Source of the DNA: Cedecea colo
GTDB lineage: Bacteria > Pseudomonadota > Gammaproteobacteria > Enterobacterales > Enterobacteriaceae
Direction of reading: 5' to 3'
NCBI RefSeq assembly: GCF_011808225.1
Contig: NZ_SOYS01000002.1
Coordinates: 1-64,000, forward strand
Length of the DNA stretch: 64,000 nucleotides
Each line of letters begins with the position of its first letter. The stretch's first letter is position 1. The notes below the pieces were generated by a model. The model worked only from the letters and a program-made list of their open reading frames with translations. It did not search any database and was not told the origin of the DNA. Below, one piece after another: positions 56,416 through 64,000 of the stretch. A program made the position numbers and the translations under genes.

Positions 56416-57075
56416 TTATAGTACGCGGGTGCTAAGGCTGCGTCCGTCGAAACTTAATTCCAGATCGTCGCCGCTCACAAGTGGGCCTACGCCTTCCGGA
56501 GTGCCGGTCAGGATCACATCACCTGCACGTAAGGTAAAGAAGCGGCTCATATAGGCTATCAGCGGCACAATCTTGTGAATCATGTCAGAGGTTGAACCCT
56601 GCTGGCGGATCTCGCCGTTTACTTTCAGGGCAATGTCGGTGTTTTGCGGATCGGCTGCAAATTCAGCGGCCGGAATAAAGCCTGAAACTGGACAGGCGTT
56701 ATCAAAACCTTTCGCTTTTTCCCACGGCTGACCTGCTTTCTTCAGCTTACCCTGCAAATCGCGCAAGGTCAGATCCAGCGCCACACCGTAACCGGCAATC
56801 GCTTTCAACACGTGTTCTTCCGTCGCCTGCCTGAGCGTGGAGCCGATTAATATCGCCAGTTCAACTTCGTGGTGCACGGAACCTAAACCCTGCGGCAACA
56901 CCAGCGGCTGGCGAATGTCGCATAACGCGCTTTCGGGTTTAATAAACAGCACCGGTTCTTCCGGCGTGGCGCTGCCCATCTCTTTAATATGCTTTGCGTA
57001 ATTGCTGCCCACGCACACTACTTTGCTGACCGGAAAATCCAGCAGCGCCCCCTGCCAGTTATGATGTTGATACAT
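56416..57075 (-). CDS. ycgM: Fumarylacetoacetate-hydrolase-family protein YcgM
   Basis: A 219-residue FAH-fold protein, the E. coli YcgM length. Metal ligands are in HHEVELAILIG and LDLTLRDLQ, and the C-terminal motif is GDVILTGTPEGVGPLVSGD. It is related to acylpyruvases and oxaloacetate tautomerases. The ATG at 57075 (MYQHHNWQ) has GAGGAAAGGC upstream; nine upstream codons in the longer frame are not conserved. Confidence 0.92.
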   Translation of the reverse strand: MYQHHNWQGALLDFPVSKVVCVGSNYAKHIKEMGSATPEEPVLFIKPESALCDIRQPLVLPQGLGSVHHEVELAILIGSTLRQATEEHVLKAIAGYGVALDLTLRDLQGKLKKAGQPWEKAKGFDNACPVSGFIPAAEFAADPQNTDIALKVNGEIRQQGSTSDMIHKIVPLIAYMSRFFTLRAGDVILTGTPEGVGPLVSGDDLELSFDGRSLSTRVL

Positions 57076-57117
57076 GCCTTTCCTCTGCGTCGTTGTGTTC
57101 ACTGCATTTGATACTAG

Positions 57118-57145
57118 ATAAAAAAATCCCCGGTGAATACCGGGG
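57118..57145 (-). terminator. Terminator of the lytic transglycosylase gene
   Basis: CCCCGGT (57128-57134) and ACCGGGG (57139-57145) with GAAT loop; on the minus strand a T7-8 run follows. It separates the transglycosylase gene from ycgM. Confidence 0.85.
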
Positions 57146-57169
57146 AGAGAGCATTATTAATGCGATTGT

Positions 57170-58261
57170 CTAGCGTGCAGTATCTTGCCGGGCGATAGCG
57201 TCCGCCATCGTACCTATGCCGATGGCGAAGTACCAGGAGCGGTTCCAGTGCATTATTGTCCTGAAGTTGTTATACACCAGGAACGAGCGCCCCTGATTAT
57301 CGTCTGGCGTAACTATCCACGCTCGTTCGGCAGAGGCAGGCAGCCGTAACCCATCCGGTAAGGTGACGCCCAGTTTTTGCCATTGCGAAACCGTTTTGCC
57401 CTGCGCCGTTTTGGTGCCCGCAAGCGCCGCGTCAAATCCTGCTGGCAGTTTCACTGCCGTTCCCCAGCCGCCGCCCGCTTCCCACCCTTCGGTTGCGAGA
57501 TAGTTTGCGGTTGAGGCGAAGACATCGCTGGTATCAGTCCAGATATCAATTTTGCCATCGCCGTTACCATCTTTTCCGTAGCGCAGGTAAGAACTCGGCA
57601 TAAACTGGTTTTGCCCCATCGCACCGGCCCAGGAGCCTTTCAGCTCGTCCACCGCGACATGGCCCTGGTCGAGAATTTTTAGCGACGCCATCAACTCTTT
57701 AGTAAAGAAGGCTTCACGCCGCCCTTCAAAGGCAAGCGTTGAGAGCGCCGAAATAACATCTTCTTTGCCCTGGATTTTGCCGAAGTTGCTCTCCATAGCC
57801 CACAACGCGACGATGTAATTGCCCGGCACACCGGTTTGCGCGCTCACAGGAGCTAGCTGAGCCTGATACTGCTGATAGAGCGTTCTTGCCTGCGCAATCT
57901 TTGCCGGCGTGACGACGCGCGCAAGGTAATCATCCAGCGTGATCTTTTTCTCAGGCTGGTTCCTGTCGGATTTAATTACCCGGTCAACAAAATGGACGTT
58001 GGCGAACGCAGCCGTAACGGTGGCCTCGCTGATGCCCAGGCTACGGGCTTGTTGCTTAAGCGCTTCCACATAAGCGGGGAACTCTGCCGGATCGCGTCCT
58101 TGTTCAGCGAGCGTTGTCGCGCTTCCAGCGACGGAAGAAGCCATAGGCTGAACGGCAGCGGGAGGTGCCGTGGGTGTTACGGTCTGCGCGCCGGGGGATT
58201 TTGCAGCACAGCCAGCAAGAAACAACGCGCCGACGGTTAAACAGATTGCTGAAGTATTCAT
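57170..58261 (-). CDS. MltB-family lytic murein transglycosylase (lipoprotein)
   Basis: A 363-residue lipoprotein (LTVGALFLAGC, Cys18) with an Ala/Pro/Thr linker. An SLT_2/MltB catalytic domain follows: catalytic Glu in ALWAMESNFGKIQGKEDVIS, then KGSWAGAMGQNQFMPSSYLR, YGKDGNGDGKIDIW and VFASTANYLATEGWEAGGGW. It cleaves peptidoglycan to anhydromuropeptides. This gene is not in the E. coli K-12 segment between ycgM and ycgL as I remember it, but occurs there in other enterobacteria. Confidence 0.88.
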   Translation of the reverse strand: MNTSAICLTVGALFLAGCAAKSPGAQTVTPTAPPAAVQPMASSVAGSATTLAEQGRDPAEFPAYVEALKQQARSLGISEATVTAAFANVHFVDRVIKSDRNQPEKKITLDDYLARVVTPAKIAQARTLYQQYQAQLAPVSAQTGVPGNYIVALWAMESNFGKIQGKEDVISALSTLAFEGRREAFFTKELMASLKILDQGHVAVDELKGSWAGAMGQNQFMPSSYLRYGKDGNGDGKIDIWTDTSDVFASTANYLATEGWEAGGGWGTAVKLPAGFDAALAGTKTAQGKTVSQWQKLGVTLPDGLRLPASAERAWIVTPDDNQGRSFLVYNNFRTIMHWNRSWYFAIGIGTMADAIARQDTAR

Positions 58262-58337
58262 CTACCCTCTCGCGATTAGTTTTCTGCTGCCATCCTCCCC
58301 TTTTACGCCCGGGAAAGATTTACCGTTAGTCCGAAAC

Positions 58338-58613
58338 TTATTTTTTCGGATTTTTTTCCAGGTGCATTTTTAACAAACTTTCCGGCGGTGGCGGCAGCTG
58401 CAAATAATAGCCTTGGTCTTTGAGTGCCTGTTTTACTTTATCAAAATCTGCATTGGCCAGTTTTTTACTGCCGTCGAGCGGTAATATCATTGCCAGCCTG
58501 GGTTCACCGAAACCTTTCATCAATTCTTCAGGCACCCGAGAGAAATCGTCCTTTTTTTCGACATACAGATAAGTCTGGTCACGTTTGTTACTTCTATAGA
58601 TCACACAAAACAT
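58338..58613 (-). CDS. ycgL: YcgL-domain protein
   Basis: A 91-residue protein nearly identical to E. coli YcgL ([60 protein letters not shown]). The function is not established. It is divergent from minC, the conserved arrangement. Confidence 0.93.
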   Translation of the reverse strand: MFCVIYRSNKRDQTYLYVEKKDDFSRVPEELMKGFGEPRLAMILPLDGSKKLANADFDKVKQALKDQGYYLQLPPPPESLLKMHLEKNPKK

Positions 58614-58740
58614 TTTTTTTACTCTATTTTCACCGGATGGTGGCTTGCCTGAATATACCTCTGACTATACCATGCTTAAGGTACTTCGGAATATCGTCCC
58701 ACACGCCGTGGGGATTGAAACTGAATTGAGTAAGGCCAGG

Positions 58741-59451
58741 ATGTCAAACACGCCAATCGAGTTAAAAGGCAGCAGTTTCACCTTATCAGTTGTTCATTTG
58801 CATGATGCTCAACCCGAGGTCATTCGCCAGGCCCTACAGGATAAAATTGCCCAGGCGCCTGCGTTTCTTAAAAATGCCCCGGTTGTGGTTAATGTTGCCA
58901 GCCTCGATGGTTCCGTAAACTGGAAAACACTCCAGCAGGCGGTGGTCTCGACCGGTCTACGCGTGGTTGGTATCAGCGGTTGTAGAGATGAAGCATTAAA
59001 AAAGGAAATTGAACGCGCCGGGCTGCCGCTGCTGTCGGAAGGGAAAGAGAAACTTCCTCGCGCCGCAACGGTCACCTCTCCGGAACCATTGGCCGTTACA
59101 GAACCAACTGCTGCGGCGGTTACAAAAACGCGTTTGATTGATACCCCGGTTCGTTCCGGACAGCGTATTTACGCACCACACTGTGATTTGATTGTCACCA
59201 ATCACGTCAGCGCCGGTGCGGAACTTATCGCTGACGGCAACATCCATATATACGGCATGATGCGTGGCCGAGCCCTGGCAGGTGCCGATGGCTCTCGTGA
59301 TGCACAAATATTTTGTACCAACCTGGTAGCTGAGCTGGTCTCAATAGCGGGTGAATACTGGCTGAGCGATCAAATTCCAGCCGATTATTATGGGAGAGCG
59401 GCGCGCCTGAGTCTTGCGGGCGGTGCTCTCTCCGTTCAACCTTTGAATTAA
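58741..59451 (+). CDS. minC: Septum site-determining protein MinC
   Basis: A 236-residue division inhibitor. The N-terminal FtsZ-inhibiting domain (about 1-110), an Ala/Thr/Pro-rich linker and the C-terminal beta-helix ([40 protein letters not shown]) that dimerises and binds MinD are all present. The ATG at 58741 gives [10 protein letters not shown]; the frame extends 32 codons further but without conservation. Confidence 0.95.
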   Translation: MSNTPIELKGSSFTLSVVHLHDAQPEVIRQALQDKIAQAPAFLKNAPVVVNVASLDGSVNWKTLQQAVVSTGLRVVGISGCRDEALKKEIERAGLPLLSEGKEKLPRAATVTSPEPLAVTEPTAAAVTKTRLIDTPVRSGQRIYAPHCDLIVTNHVSAGAELIADGNIHIYGMMRGRALAGADGSRDAQIFCTNLVAELVSIAGEYWLSDQIPADYYGRAARLSLAGGALSVQPLN

Positions 59452-59475
59452 GCCCTTTTAACAAGGAATTCCTTT

Positions 59476-60288
59476 ATGGCACGCATTATTGTTGTTACAT
59501 CGGGTAAAGGGGGCGTCGGTAAGACCACGTCCAGCGCGGCCATCGCTACGGGTTTGGCCCAGAAGGGAAGAAAAACCGTCGTTATCGATTTTGATATCGG
59601 TCTGCGTAACCTGGATTTGATCATGGGTTGCGAACGCCGGGTAGTGTACGATTTTGTTAACGTCATTCAGGGCGATGCGACGCTTAACCAGGCGCTTATT
59701 CGCGATAAACGTACCGAGCAGCTATATATCCTGCCGGCATCGCAAACCCGCGATAAAGACGCGCTGACCCGCGAAGGCGTGGCTAAAGTGCTCGACGATT
59801 TAAAAAACATGGATTTCGAATTCATCGTTTGCGACTCGCCTGCCGGTATCGAAACCGGGGCGCTGATGGCGTTGTACTTTGCCGATGAAGCCATTATCAC
59901 CACCAACCCGGAAGTCTCTTCGGTGCGTGACTCAGACCGCATCCTCGGCATTCTGTCATCCAAATCCCGTCGCGCTGAAAATGGCGAAGACCCGATTAAA
60001 GAGCACCTGTTACTCACCCGCTACAATCCTGGCCGTGTGAACCGTGGCGACATGCTGAGCATGGAAGACGTGTTAGAAATTCTGCGCATTCCTCTTGTAG
60101 GTGTGATCCCGGAAGATCAATCCGTGCTGCGCGCCTCAAACCAGGGCGAACCTGTTATCCTGGATGCTGAAGCAGATGCAGGCCAGGCCTATGCAGATAC
60201 CGTTGAACGTCTTCTCGGAGAAGAACGTCCTTTCCGCTTCATTGAAGAAGAGAAGAAAGGTTTCCTCAAACGCCTGTTCGGAGGATAA
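59476..60288 (+). CDS. minD: Septum site-determining ATPase MinD
   Basis: A 270-residue ParA/MinD ATPase. The deviant Walker A is GKGGVGKTTSS near residues 10-20, DFDIGLRNLDLIMG and CDSPAGIETGA follow, and the membrane-targeting amphipathic helix is the extreme C-terminus (EEKKGFLKRLFGG). It recruits MinC to the membrane and oscillates with MinE. Confidence 0.97.
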   Translation: MARIIVVTSGKGGVGKTTSSAAIATGLAQKGRKTVVIDFDIGLRNLDLIMGCERRVVYDFVNVIQGDATLNQALIRDKRTEQLYILPASQTRDKDALTREGVAKVLDDLKNMDFEFIVCDSPAGIETGALMALYFADEAIITTNPEVSSVRDSDRILGILSSKSRRAENGEDPIKEHLLLTRYNPGRVNRGDMLSMEDVLEILRIPLVGVIPEDQSVLRASNQGEPVILDAEADAGQAYADTVERLLGEERPFRFIEEEKKGFLKRLFGG

Positions 60289-60291
60289 GTT

Positions 60292-60567
60292 ATGGCATTA
60301 CTAGACTTTTTTCTCTCACGGAAAAAGAACACCGCTAATATCGCTAAAGAGCGACTGCAGATTATTGTGGCAGAACGCCGCCGCGGCGACAGTGAACCGC
60401 ACTATTTACCACAGTTAAAACGCGATATCCTGGAAGTGATTTGTAAATATGTTCAGATCGATCCGGAAATGCTGACCGTCGTGCTCGATCAAAAAGATGA
60501 TGATATTTCCGTTCTGGAACTTAACGTCACCTTACCGGAGCATCAGGAAACATCGAAATCCGCCTGA
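60292..60567 (+). CDS. minE: Cell division topological specificity factor MinE
   Basis: A 91-residue protein: membrane-targeting N-terminus [20 protein letters not shown], MinD-binding helix [20 protein letters not shown], and C-terminal dimer domain. It is three residues longer than E. coli MinE. Three bp after minD, in the minCDE operon. Confidence 0.96.
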   Translation: MALLDFFLSRKKNTANIAKERLQIIVAERRRGDSEPHYLPQLKRDILEVICKYVQIDPEMLTVVLDQKDDDISVLELNVTLPEHQETSKSA

Positions 60568-60574
60568 TACAAAT

Positions 60575-60607
60575 AATAAACCCCCTGCTTTAACCAGGGG
60601 GTTTATT
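60575..60607. terminator. Terminator after minCDE
   Basis: A perfect 13-bp stem AATAAACCCCCTG (60575-60587) with its complement (60595-60607) and a 7-nt loop, flanked by A/T. It can act on both strands and separates minE from rnd. Confidence 0.9.
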
Positions 60608-60718
60608 ATATCGGGCTTATGTCGGTGTTATTTATAAAGTAACTATTGTTTAATAGCTTTTTATATTCGCCTGACCTGTTCGCCCTCACTGTATTTATTT
60701 ACAGGTCTTTGCGGGCTG

Positions 60719-61840
60719 TCAATAATCCGCCAGCAGCGTTTTAAGCTTGTCGCCCAATAATTCGCCGCGCCAGCCGCTGATTAATTCCGGGGCCGTGGTC
60801 TTCGTTTTTAATTGCCAGTGCCAGTTGAGCAACTGATTAATCTGGCGACGCGAGGCGAGCAACTCTGCGCTTAAGCCGCTGGTTTCACTGACTTCCTGCA
60901 CTGATGCTTTAATAGCCTTAAACACCTTACGGTAGCCTGGCATATCCACCAGATTGCTCAGCGGTGCTGGCCACTGCTCTTCAGGCAACGCCTGCGCCTC
61001 GGCTACCAGCGCCAGCAGCGTTTTGCCATGGAAACGGATCTCACTGCCGCTCAGGCCAAGGCTTTCCAGTTCACCCAGCGAGCCCGGCATATAGCGTGCA
61101 ACCTGCCAGAGGTGCTCTTCACGCACGACAAAATTGACGGCCATATCACGCTCACGCGCCTTGCGCAGGCGCCATGAAGCCAGTTTTTTCAGGCAGGCAA
61201 GCTGACGGGTCCGTAACTGCCACGCATTGCCGATGTCACGCCACGCCTCTTCCGGGTCGAGAATTTCCTGACGGCGATTTGCCATAAGGTTGCATTCGTC
61301 CAGCGCCGCTTTCATCCAGCCCGCCGCTTCCGTTTCTTCCATCAGCTTGTGCGCGATGGGCAGCAGATAGAACACATCCGCCGCAGCGTAATCGCACTGA
61401 CGCGCGGTCAGCGGGCGCGCCAGCCAGTCGGTACGTGATTCGCTTTTATCCAGCGCGATGCCCGTGTACGCCTCCACAATCGTGGCAAAACCACAGGAAA
61501 GCGCGCGCCCGCTGAAGGCGGCAAGGATTTGGGTATCGATAAACGGATCCGGCAGCGTACCGAAGGTGTTCAGGAATACCTCCAGATCTTCGCTACCGGC
61601 GTGCAAGAACTTAATCACCTTGCTGTCCTGCAATAGCGCTTTAAACGGCGACCAGTCCGTGATGGTTAACGGATCGATAAGGGAAACTTGTACGCCATCA
61701 TAAAGTTGAATCAGGCCAAGCTGCGGGTAATAAGTACGCGTACGGACAAATTCAGTGTCCAGCGCCAGGGCGGGCACCTGACGAGCGGCCAGGCAAACCC
61801 CGGCCAGCGCTTCATCAGTGGTAATCATATGGTAAGTCAA
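60719..61840 (-). CDS. rnd: Ribonuclease D
   Basis: A 373-residue 3'-5' exoribonuclease. DEDD catalytic motifs are visible (ALDTEFVRTR, FLHAGSEDLEVF, DYAAADVFYLLPI), followed by two HRDC domains (RTRQLACLKKLASWRLRKAR; SAELLASRRQINQLLNWHW). It trims tRNA and other RNA 3' ends. I chose TTG at 61840 (giving MTYHMITTDEA), which aligns with the E. coli start; the longer frame to 61867 runs into the hairpin region. Confidence 0.93.
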   Translation of the reverse strand: MTYHMITTDEALAGVCLAARQVPALALDTEFVRTRTYYPQLGLIQLYDGVQVSLIDPLTITDWSPFKALLQDSKVIKFLHAGSEDLEVFLNTFGTLPDPFIDTQILAAFSGRALSCGFATIVEAYTGIALDKSESRTDWLARPLTARQCDYAAADVFYLLPIAHKLMEETEAAGWMKAALDECNLMANRRQEILDPEEAWRDIGNAWQLRTRQLACLKKLASWRLRKARERDMAVNFVVREEHLWQVARYMPGSLGELESLGLSGSEIRFHGKTLLALVAEAQALPEEQWPAPLSNLVDMPGYRKVFKAIKASVQEVSETSGLSAELLASRRQINQLLNWHWQLKTKTTAPELISGWRGELLGDKLKTLLADY

Positions 61841-61866
61841 GTTCGGTTCTCTTAGGTTTGCGCTCA

Positions 61867-62037
61867 TAAAAAACGCCGGATCGCCGGCGTTACAGGACGC
61901 TGAATAAATTCACTGTTCTTAACAGTACCTAACAGGACTAGTAAAAACAAAGAATGAGATCTTCTGATTGGCTCCGGACCGCCGGAAAACACGTTTTCGG
62001 CTGTTTGTCAGCGATAAAAAACGCCGGCTTACCGGCG
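61867..62037 (-). repeat. Paired terminator hairpins between fadD and rnd
   Basis: Two similar GC-rich hairpins, AACGCCGG/CCGGCGTT (61872-61891) and CGCCGG/CCGGCG (62022-62037), each have a T-run on the minus strand. Just after the first one met by the fadD transcript, TGACAAA (62010-62004) occurs as in the two 125-bp repeats. About 119 bp separate this from the second hairpin, but the matching TTTGTCA end is absent. It may be a decayed relative of those repeats or simply a tandem terminator. Confidence 0.5.
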
Positions 62038-62064
62038 GTCGGCGACTGACCCGAAGTTCAGGCG

Positions 62065-63744
62065 TTATTGTTGATCGGTCTTAGCTGCTTCGTCACGTAG
62101 TTCTCGTCGTAAAATTTTTCCGACGTTAGATTTTGGCAGCGCTTCGCGGAACTCAATCAGTTTAGGCACTTTATAAGCGGTAAGGTGGCGGCGGCAGAAT
62201 GTCACCAGCGATGCTTCGCTAAGCGCAGGATCTTTTTTGACCACGAAGATTTTCACCGTTTCACCGGATGCTCCGCCGGGCACTCCCACGGCGGCCACTT
62301 CAAGCACGCCAGGATGCTGCATCACCACGTCTTCGATTTCGTTCGGGTAGACGTTAAAACCGGACACGAGGATCATATCTTTCTTGCGATCGACAATGCG
62401 CATAAAGCCTTCTTCGTCCATCGTTGCGATATCGCCGGTGCGTAACCAGCCATCCTGCATAATTTCGTCAGTGGCATCCGGACGCTGCCAGTAACCCAGC
62501 ATGACCTGCGGGCCTTTCACGCACAGCTCGCCCGGTTCGCCCGCTGGCGCTTCGTTACCTTCATCGTCGATAAGTTTCACTTCCGTAGAAGGCACCGGCA
62601 GCCCAATGCTGCCGCTGTGATAATCGATATCGTGCGGGTTTGCGCTCACCAGTGGCGCGCATTCGGTCAGGCCGTAACCTTCAAGCAGATAACGCCCCGT
62701 AAGTTTTTCCCAGCGCTCTGCCACCACGTGCTGCACCGGCATGCCGCCGCCTGCGGAAAGATGCAGGCTTGAGAAATCGAGCTGCTGGAACTCCTTATTA
62801 TTCAGCAAGGCGTTAAACAAGGTGTTCACGCCGGTCATCGCCGTGAATTTGTATTTGCTCAGCTCTTTCACCAGGCCCGGAATATCACGCGGGTTGGTGA
62901 TCAACAGGTTCTGGCCGCCCAGGTCGATAAACAACAGGCAGTTCATGGTCAGCGCGAAGATGTGATAAAGCGGTAACGCGGTTACTACCAGCTCTTTACG
63001 CTCGAACAGCAGCGGGCTGTAAGCCGCTCTCACCTGCTCCAGGTTTGCCAGCATGTTGCGATGGGTCAGCATTGCGCCTTTCGCGACGCCCGTTGTACCG
63101 CCGGTATATTGCAGGAATGCCAGATCGGTGCCAATGACTTCCGGTTTGATGTACTGCATCCGGTAGCCGTTGTGTAAGGCGCTACGGAAAGAGAGAGCGT
63201 CCGGCAGGTGATATTTTGGCACCAGGCGCTTGATATATTTGACGACAAAGTTAACTACCGTGCCTTTCGCCGCCGAGAGCTGATCGCCCATGCGGGTCAA
63301 AATGACGTGCTTAACCTGGGTTTTATCGACGATTTTTTCAAGGGTGTGGGCAAAGTTGGAGACAATGACGATAGCGCTTGCGCCGCTGTCGTTGAGCTGG
63401 TGTTCAAGCTCGCGCGGGGTATAGAGCGGGTTGACGTTAACCACCACCATCCCTGCGCGTAAAATACCGAACAGCGCTACCGGGTACTGCAGCAGATTTG
63501 GCATCATCAGCGCTACGCGATCGCCTTTTTGCAGGCCAAGCCCCTGTTGCAGATAAGCCGCAAAAGCACGACTGCGCTCTTCCAGCTTACGGAAAGTCAT
63601 TACTTCGCCCATATTTACGAACGCAGGCTGATCCGCGTAGCGCGTTGTCGCCTGCTCAAACATATCAACCAGGGATTGATAACGATCGGGATTAATCTCA
63701 GCCGCAACGTCGGCCGGGTAGCGGTTAAGCCAAACCTTCTTCAA
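62065..63744 (-). CDS. fadD: Long-chain fatty acyl-CoA synthetase
   Basis: A 559-residue ANL-superfamily ligase. The ATP/AMP motif is [14 protein letters not shown], then [16 protein letters not shown] and the fatty-acid signature [20 protein letters not shown] followed by [16 protein letters not shown]. It activates imported fatty acids at the inner membrane. Translation most likely starts with TTG at 63744 ([20 protein letters not shown]) with AGAGGTGAA upstream, as in E. coli; the longer frame adds 22 unconserved residues. Confidence 0.95.
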   Translation of the reverse strand: MKKVWLNRYPADVAAEINPDRYQSLVDMFEQATTRYADQPAFVNMGEVMTFRKLEERSRAFAAYLQQGLGLQKGDRVALMMPNLLQYPVALFGILRAGMVVVNVNPLYTPRELEHQLNDSGASAIVIVSNFAHTLEKIVDKTQVKHVILTRMGDQLSAAKGTVVNFVVKYIKRLVPKYHLPDALSFRSALHNGYRMQYIKPEVIGTDLAFLQYTGGTTGVAKGAMLTHRNMLANLEQVRAAYSPLLFERKELVVTALPLYHIFALTMNCLLFIDLGGQNLLITNPRDIPGLVKELSKYKFTAMTGVNTLFNALLNNKEFQQLDFSSLHLSAGGGMPVQHVVAERWEKLTGRYLLEGYGLTECAPLVSANPHDIDYHSGSIGLPVPSTEVKLIDDEGNEAPAGEPGELCVKGPQVMLGYWQRPDATDEIMQDGWLRTGDIATMDEEGFMRIVDRKKDMILVSGFNVYPNEIEDVVMQHPGVLEVAAVGVPGGASGETVKIFVVKKDPALSEASLVTFCRRHLTAYKVPKLIEFREALPKSNVGKILRRELRDEAAKTDQQ

Positions 63745-63816
63745 GGATTCACCTCTGAATTTATTATTTTCCGTCATCACAACCCCAATTAACATACACG
63801 CTGTTAACATAATATT

Positions 63817-63833
63817 AACTCAGCGTACCAGTT
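63817..63833 (-). promoter_or_regulatory. FadR-binding-site-like sequence before fadD
   Basis: On the minus strand AACTGGTACGCTGAGTT matches the FadR consensus ANCTGGTCCGAYNTGTT at most positions. It lies about 75-90 bp upstream of the TTG start. fadD is a known FadR target in E. coli and fadR is in this window. Confidence 0.6.
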
Positions 63834-63902
63834 TATTAATTCGCCTCATTTAAGGTTGCGAAGCGCATCACTAATTTTTTTTATTCCGTCCTGGAAATAA
63901 AT

Positions 63903-63925
63903 AAACAGCGGACCAGCCGCTGTTT
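63903..63925 (-). terminator. Terminator of the yeaY-type gene
   Basis: AAACAGCGG and CCGCTGTTT form a perfect 9-bp stem with a 5-nt loop. On the minus strand ATTTATTTCC follows, a modest T-rich tail. It lies between the lipoprotein gene's stop and fadD. Confidence 0.7.
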
Positions 63926-63948
63926 AAAATTTATTAAAAAACAAAAAG

Positions 63949-64000
63949 TTACTCGGTTACGATGGTCTGCACCTGTGCAGGGCCTGGATTATACCAGCCG
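63949..64000 (-). CDS. yeaY: Slp/YeaY-type lipoprotein, last 16 codons only
   Basis: The minus-strand frame entering from the window edge reads GWYNPGPAQVQTIVTE and stops at 63949. This resembles the C-terminus of Slp-family outer-membrane lipoproteins. In E. coli yeaY lies directly upstream of fadD in the same direction. The identity rests on position as much as on the short sequence. Confidence 0.6.
   Translation of the reverse strand, partial: GWYNPGPAQVQTIVTE

Overview
The window is chromosomal DNA of a member of the Enterobacteriaceae, closest in character to the Enterobacter/Cronobacter/Franconibacter group. The right third carries an almost continuous, E. coli-like core backbone (ymgE, ycgR, emtA, ldcA, cvrA, dadX, dadA, ycgB, fadR, nhaB, dsbB, ycgN, ycgM, ycgL, minCDE, rnd, fadD, and the last codons of a yeaY/slp-type lipoprotein gene). 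Many proteins there can be matched residue by residue to remembered E. coli counterparts. No species is named because no rRNA or other marker is present.

Left edge (1-3.4 kb): an AT-rich accessory patch with the 3' part of an IS481-type transposase, two orphan genes (a multi-helix membrane protein and an unrecognised 276-residue protein) and a 5'-truncated TIR-like effector gene. From 3.6 to 8.8 kb come a thiamine-diphosphate enzyme, a zinc alcohol/formaldehyde dehydrogenase, a metallo-beta-lactamase-fold hydrolase and an OBAP-type lipoprotein.

9.0-22.4 kb is the most coherent accessory system. It encodes a GH123-like DUF4091 protein, a complete binding-protein-dependent sugar ABC importer, a Gfo/Idh/MocA oxidoreductase, a NagK-like ROK kinase, an AgaR-like DeoR repressor, and the amino-sugar enzymes KbaZ, AgaS and KbaY. 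Together they read as uptake of a galactosamine-containing glycoside, cytoplasmic cleavage, phosphorylation, deamination/isomerisation to tagatose-6-phosphate and aldol cleavage. The locus has no PTS permease and no N-acetylgalactosamine-6-phosphate deacetylase. CTTTC/GAAAG repeat clusters sit before the importer operon and before the repressor gene and look like the operators.

22.5-24.1 kb is a scar: a lone phage-type antirepressor behind a LexA-like palindrome, and the C-terminal beta-barrel of a lost autotransporter. Then follow the 1,3-diaminopropane genes (dat, ddc), a 0.9 kb non-coding stretch, and a three-gene set (SH3-type lipoprotein, secreted protein, membrane-anchored pseudokinase) leading to treA.

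33-43 kb, between treA and ymgE, holds a block I infer to be inserted: a TonB-dependent siderophore receptor with a Fur-box-like promoter, ygjI-ebgC-ebgA-ebgR, and decayed remnants of ygjJ/ygjK divergent from ebgR. Its right border carries a 125-bp repeat lying between two copies of a terminator hairpin. A second copy with the same architecture separates ycgB from fadR, and a looser relative may lie between fadD and rnd.

The backbone (43-64 kb) is ordinary except for several TTG starts and a small zinc-ribbon protein gene (55.6-55.8 kb) that resembles YmcF/YnfQ and appears to need an ATC start.
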